Assembly (NCBI GenBank): GCA_003509545.1
Contig: DOLC01000009.1
Coordinates: 1-17,910 of the forward strand
DNA from: Peptococcaceae bacterium
Lineage (GTDB): Bacteria > Bacillota > DSM-521 > Neomoorellales > Neomoorellaceae
Length of the DNA stretch: 17,910 nucleotides
Reading direction: 5' to 3'
Below the pieces are notes generated by a model, which saw only the letters and a program-made list of their open reading frames with translations, did not search any database and was not told the origin of the DNA. Every line of letters begins with the position of its first letter. Position 1 is the stretch's first letter. Shown one piece after another: positions 14,537 through 17,910 of the stretch. A program made the position numbers and the translations under genes.

Positions 14537-17500
14537 ATGGACGGGACCGATTGTGTGCACCTGCACGTCCATTCCTGTTTCTCCTTTCTAGACGGGGCCT
14601 CCTTCCCGGAAGCCCTGGTGCGGCGGGCCGCCGAGATGGGGATGGCCGCCCTGGCCCTGACCGACCACTCCAATATTTCCGGTGCCCCGCGCTTTTACCG
14701 CGCCGCCACCCAGGCGGGAATCAAGCCCATCCAGGGGGCAGAAGTGGTCCTGGAGAACGGCCACCACCTGACCCTGCTGGCCACCGGCCCGGAAGGGTAT
14801 GCCAACCTGTGCCGCCTCCTCACCCGCGCCCATCTTTCCCATCCCCGGGGTAATCCCCGGTGTTCATGGTCCGACCTCGAGGAACACCGGGAAGGCCTGA
14901 TAGCCCTGTCCGGATGCCGCAGAGGCGAAGTGCCCTCCCTCATCCTGGCAAAGCAATACGCCGCCGCCCGAGAAGCGGCCCTGCGGTATAAGTCCTTATG
15001 GCGCAACTTTTTTTACCTGGAGCTCCAGGATACCCTGCTCCCCGGCAACCGGGCCCTCAACCGGGCCCTGGCGGAACTGGGAGAAACCCTGGATATACCC
15101 CTAGTGGCCACCAATAACGTCCACTACGTCCGGCGGGACGATTTCCCCGTCCATGATATCCTTACCTGTATACGCCTGGGGATAACCCTGGAAGATGCCC
15201 ACCCCCAGAGGGCGCTAAATGACGAGAATTACTTGAAATCCCCCCGGGAAATGGCCGCGCTCTTCTCCTTCTGCCCCCGGGCCCTGCAGAACACCCTCCA
15301 TATAGCCGAAATATGCCGTCCCGTTTTTGACGAGGGGCGGAGTCTGCTGCCCCGCTTCCCCCTCCCCTCCGGGCGGAGCGCGGAATCCTTCCTGCGGGAG
15401 CTGGTCTACCGGGGAGCCGCCCAGCGATACCCCCGCCTTACCCCGGAGGTCGAAGAAAGGCTGCAGAAAGAGCTGGGCGTCATATCCCGCCTGGGCTTTG
15501 CCGACTACTTCCTCATCACCTGGGACATTGTGAATTACGCCCGCTCCCGGGGAATAAGGTGCGCAGGCCGGGGTTCTGCCGGGGCCAGCGCCGTGGCCTA
15601 CTGCCTGGGGCTTACGGAAGTGGACCCCATCGGCCGTCGCCTGGCCTTCGAACGCTTTATGAGCCTGGAGCGGGCCGAAAAGCCCGATATAGACATCGAC
15701 TTCGACTCCCGCCACCGGGCCCGGGTGGCCGCTTACGTTTACCGGAAATACGGTGAAGAACACGTAGCCGCCGTGGCCACCTACGTAACCTACCAGGCCC
15801 GTTCGGCCGTGAGGGAGGTCGGTAAAGTGTTCGGCTATCCTCCGGAGGAAATCGATGCCCTCGCCAAAACCATGCCCTATATCCCTGCCGACGGGATTAT
15901 ACCGGCCCTAGACCGCTTCCCGGAGCTCCGCCGGGGGCCCTGGAAGGAAGAACCATACCGGCGGCTGTTTCATTTCTGCGGCCGCCTCGCCGGAATCCCC
16001 CGCCACCTGGGCACCCACCTAGGCGGCCTGGTGGTGGCCGGTCGCCCGGTGGCGGACATCTCGCCCCTGCAACTGGCGGCCAAGGGAGTAAGAATTTGTC
16101 AATGGGATCGCGATGACGTCGAAGATATCGGCCTGGTGAAAATAGACCTCCTTTCCCTGAAGGCGCTAACCATGCTGGAAGAGGCCGCGGCGGAGATATC
16201 TAAGGCCGAGCCGGGTTTTACTTATGAAAAGATACCCCTCGACGATCAGCCTACCTACCGCCTCCTCAACGCCGGCCGGACGGTGGGTGTTTTCCAGTTG
16301 GAGAGCCCGGCCCAGAGAGCCCTCCAAACCAGGCTTAAAGCCCAAGATATAGAGGATGTCGTAGCCAGCCTGGCCTTAATACGGCCGGGGCCCATAAAGG
16401 GCAATATGGTAGAGCCCTTCATCGCCCGCCGGCGGGGCCTTAAACCGGTTTCTTACCTGCACTCCTCCCTCCAACCGGTATTGGAAAAAACTTACGGCGT
16501 AGTCCTCTTTCAAGAACAGGTTATAGCCATTGCCAGCGAAGTGGCGGGTTTCACCCCTGGAGAGGCGGATCGTTTGCGCCGGATCATGACCCACAGGCGG
16601 TCGCTGCAGGCAATGCGCGAAATAGGGGAGGAATTCGTGGGGCGGGCCGTGGCCAGGGGCATCGACGAAAGGACGGCGCGGCATATCTTTTCCTGCCTGG
16701 AAGGATATGCCTCCTACGGCTTCTGCGAGGCCCACGCGGCGGCCTTTGCCACCACCGCCTACCGGACGGCTTACCTATCCGCCCACTATCCCGCCTATTT
16801 CTTTGCCGCCCTGTTAAACTGCCAGCCCATGGGTTATTATTCCCCCGCCACCCTGGCCAACGAAGCCCGTACCCGGGGGATAAGATTCCTGCCGCCGGAT
16901 GTAAATCTAAGCGAAGACAGGTTTGTCGTGGAAGGGGGTAAAGGTATCCGCATCCCCTTAAGCCGGGTCAAGGGCATGCACCGGGAAACCCTGGCCAGGA
17001 TATTAGAAGCCCGCCGCACGGCCCCCTTTGCTTCCCTTCCCGATTTTTATCACCGGACCCGGACGGAAAGGGACACCCTGGAAAATCTTATCCTCTGCGG
17101 CGCCTTCGATACCCTGCACCCCAACCGGAAGGCCCTTCTGGCCTGGCTGCCGGAAGTAGCCCGGATTTCTTCCCCGCAAATCACCCTAAACCTGGGGCCG
17201 CCTCCGGATACGGCCGATTTTTCCCCGGAGGAAAAACACCTCCTGGAGTATGAAGTGCTGGGCCTGGAAATCGACGACCACTTCATGGGCTTTTGGCGGG
17301 AAAAATTATCCGGAGAAGGGTATATTACCGCGGTAGGAGCGCTAAAAGTCCCCCACGGAAGGCGGGTTAAGGTGGCCGGCTGGCCCGTCAGGCCCCACCG
17401 GCCGCCCACCCGGAGCGGTAAAACCGTGGTATTTTTTTCCCTGGAAGACGAAACGGGCCTCCTGGACGTTACCGTGTTTGAAGATATCTATCAAAAATAT

Positions 17501-17611
17501 GGCCATCTCCTTTTCCGGCCGGAAACGGTACCCCTTAAAGTAACGGGGATTCTCCAGCGTAGAGGAGAAGGAGTCGCCCTAGTGGCCCAGGAGATCTTCC
17601 CCTTCAGATAG
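14537..17611 (+). CDS. dnaE2: Error-prone DNA polymerase, DnaE2/ImuC type
   Basis: The 1024-aa C-family polymerase has a PHP domain (HLHVHS 8-13, LTDH 41-44, GAE 67-69, ALSGCRRGEV 123-132), a palm with GRGSAGASAVAY at 344-355 and PDIDIDF at 383-389, and a third acidic residue Asp537 in VKIDLLSL. A helix-hairpin-helix region lies before a C-terminal OB fold at about 944-1020. It ends there, lacking the tau-binding domain of replicative DnaE (about 1160 aa in E. coli). Where replicative enzymes carry an internal clamp motif such as QxDLF, this protein has QITLNL (881-886) with no aromatic. These points fit DnaE2/ImuC, which does translesion synthesis with an ImuB partner. PHP metal residues look largely kept, so proofreading-like activity cannot be excluded. 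ATG 14537 follows AAGGAAGGG with 6-nt spacing. A second replicative-like DnaE is the main alternative. Confidence 0.9.
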   Translation: MDGTDCVHLHVHSCFSFLDGASFPEALVRRAAEMGMAALALTDHSNISGAPRFYRAATQAGIKPIQGAEVVLENGHHLTLLATGPEGYANLCRLLTRAHLSHPRGNPRCSWSDLEEHREGLIALSGCRRGEVPSLILAKQYAAAREAALRYKSLWRNFFYLELQDTLLPGNRALNRALAELGETLDIPLVATNNVHYVRRDDFPVHDILTCIRLGITLEDAHPQRALNDENYLKSPREMAALFSFCPRALQNTLHIAEICRPVFDEGRSLLPRFPLPSGRSAESFLRELVYRGAAQRYPRLTPEVEERLQKELGVISRLGFADYFLITWDIVNYARSRGIRCAGRGSAGASAVAYCLGLTEVDPIGRRLAFERFMSLERAEKPDIDIDFDSRHRARVAAYVYRKYGEEHVAAVATYVTYQARSAVREVGKVFGYPPEEIDALAKTMPYIPADGIIPALDRFPELRRGPWKEEPYRRLFHFCGRLAGIPRHLGTHLGGLVVAGRPVADISPLQLAAKGVRICQWDRDDVEDIGLVKIDLLSLKALTMLEEAAAEISKAEPGFTYEKIPLDDQPTYRLLNAGRTVGVFQLESPAQRALQTRLKAQDIEDVVASLALIRPGPIKGNMVEPFIARRRGLKPVSYLHSSLQPVLEKTYGVVLFQEQVIAIASEVAGFTPGEADRLRRIMTHRRSLQAMREIGEEFVGRAVARGIDERTARHIFSCLEGYASYGFCEAHAAAFATTAYRTAYLSAHYPAYFFAALLNCQPMGYYSPATLANEARTRGIRFLPPDVNLSEDRFVVEGGKGIRIPLSRVKGMHRETLARILEARRTAPFASLPDFYHRTRTERDTLENLILCGAFDTLHPNRKALLAWLPEVARISSPQITLNLGPPPDTADFSPEEKHLLEYEVLGLEIDDHFMGFWREKLSGEGYITAVGALKVPHGRRVKVAGWPVRPHRPPTRSGKTVVFFSLEDETGLLDVTVFEDIYQKYGHLLFRPETVPLKVTGILQRRGEGVALVAQEIFPFR

Positions 17612-17692
17612 CCGGTCTATACCGTCGAAGTCGGGTTTTCCCTAGCCCAACCCAGAAAAAGAGGGGCCCTCCCCCGAAAATAGCTTCTCACC

Positions 17693-17725
17693 GGGCCGGC
17701 ATTGTTTTTGTGTGCATGCCGGCTC
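17693..17725 (+). other. Hairpin in the region after dnaE2
   Basis: GGGCCGGCAT (17693-17702) pairs with ATGCCGGCTC (17716-17725), ten pairs including one G-T, around a 13-nt T/G-rich loop. A second, smaller hairpin TGCCG-N6-CGGCA follows at 17733-17748. Neither is followed by a T tract, so they are not classical intrinsic terminators, though they may slow or protect the dnaE2 transcript end. The rest of the 17612-17910 gap (299 nt) holds no convincing gene. Confidence 0.5.
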
Positions 17726-17830
17726 GTTGTGGTGCCGCACCGGCGGCATGAACGTCTACCTCGGGAAATAACTACATACCGGAAACTCTTCGGCCCTCAG
17801 TCGGAAACAGGGGCAAAAACATCCCTAAAG

Positions 17831-17854
17831 AAAAAAAGGGGGACACTGCCCCCC
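17831..17854 (-). terminator. Intrinsic terminator for a minus-strand gene beyond the right edge
   Basis: Read on the minus strand, GGGGG(G) at 17854-17849 and CCCCC at 17842-17838 form a stem around a six-base loop, directly followed by seven Ts (17837-17831) and, after a C, three more. It faces a convergent gene lying past base 17910. A minus-strand frame ends in TAG at 17897-17895, about 40 nt before the stem, and could be that gene's stop, but only four codons are visible. Confidence 0.85.
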
Positions 17855-17910
17855 GCTTGACGGCCTTTCCCTTTCCGGCCGGCTTTAACTAATACTACAG
17901 CGTCAACTGC

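Noticed and set aside
17895..17910. Possible 3' end of a minus-strand gene (TAG stop)
   Set aside because: Only about four codons are in the window, too few to annotate; it is mentioned with the terminator instead.

Overview
The window is a GC-rich bacterial chromosome fragment. Protein sequences, strong GGAGG-type ribosome binding sites, GTG/TTG starts and a TTGACT-N17-TATACT promoter point to a Gram-positive, probably anaerobic and thermophilic Clostridia-type bacterium (Moorella-like). That assignment is inference from protein flavour, not a database match. The first 49 bases are not genomic: they match the Illumina P5/TruSeq adapter at 43 of 49 positions, so the true contig begins near base 50.

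Bases 175-12708, all on the minus strand, form a ten-gene branched-chain amino acid operon. In transcription order it reads ilvE, ilvD, ilvB (copy 1), ilvN, ilvB (copy 2), leuA, leuC, leuD, leuB, cimA. Gaps run from an 8-base overlap to 21 bases. A good sigma-A-type promoter lies at 12781-12809. The leader is only about 65 nt and shows no T-box or attenuator. The genes cover acetohydroxyacid synthase, dihydroxyacid dehydratase, the transaminase, the whole leucine branch, and citramalate synthase, which feeds isoleucine synthesis without threonine through the same LeuCD/LeuB enzymes. ilvC is absent; a second ilvB follows ilvN where ilvC often sits. The two IlvB copies differ at the residue that sets 2-ketobutyrate preference (Trp483 in copy 1, Leu472 in copy 2), which suggests division of labour.

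Bases 12883-17611 hold a divergent DNA-damage tolerance cassette. On the minus strand is an XRE-HTH/peptidase S24 (LexA/HdiR-like) repressor with Ala150-Gly151 cleavage site and Ser182/Lys220 dyad. Its start overlaps a perfect palindrome, TTTACAC-N5-GTGTAAA. On the plus strand follow three closely packed genes: a 170-aa protein that looks like only the little-finger domain of a Y-family polymerase plus a beta-clamp motif (QLSFF), a 77-aa DUF6504-like protein, and a 1024-aa DnaE2/ImuC-type polymerase. This looks like a stripped-down ImuB-DnaE2 mutasome in which the ImuB-like bridge has lost its whole catalytic half. It is the most interesting item in the window.

Bases 17612-17910 are a convergent intergenic region with hairpins and a clear intrinsic terminator for a minus-strand gene beyond the right edge. 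I saw no tRNA, rRNA, CRISPR array, insertion sequence or phage gene.
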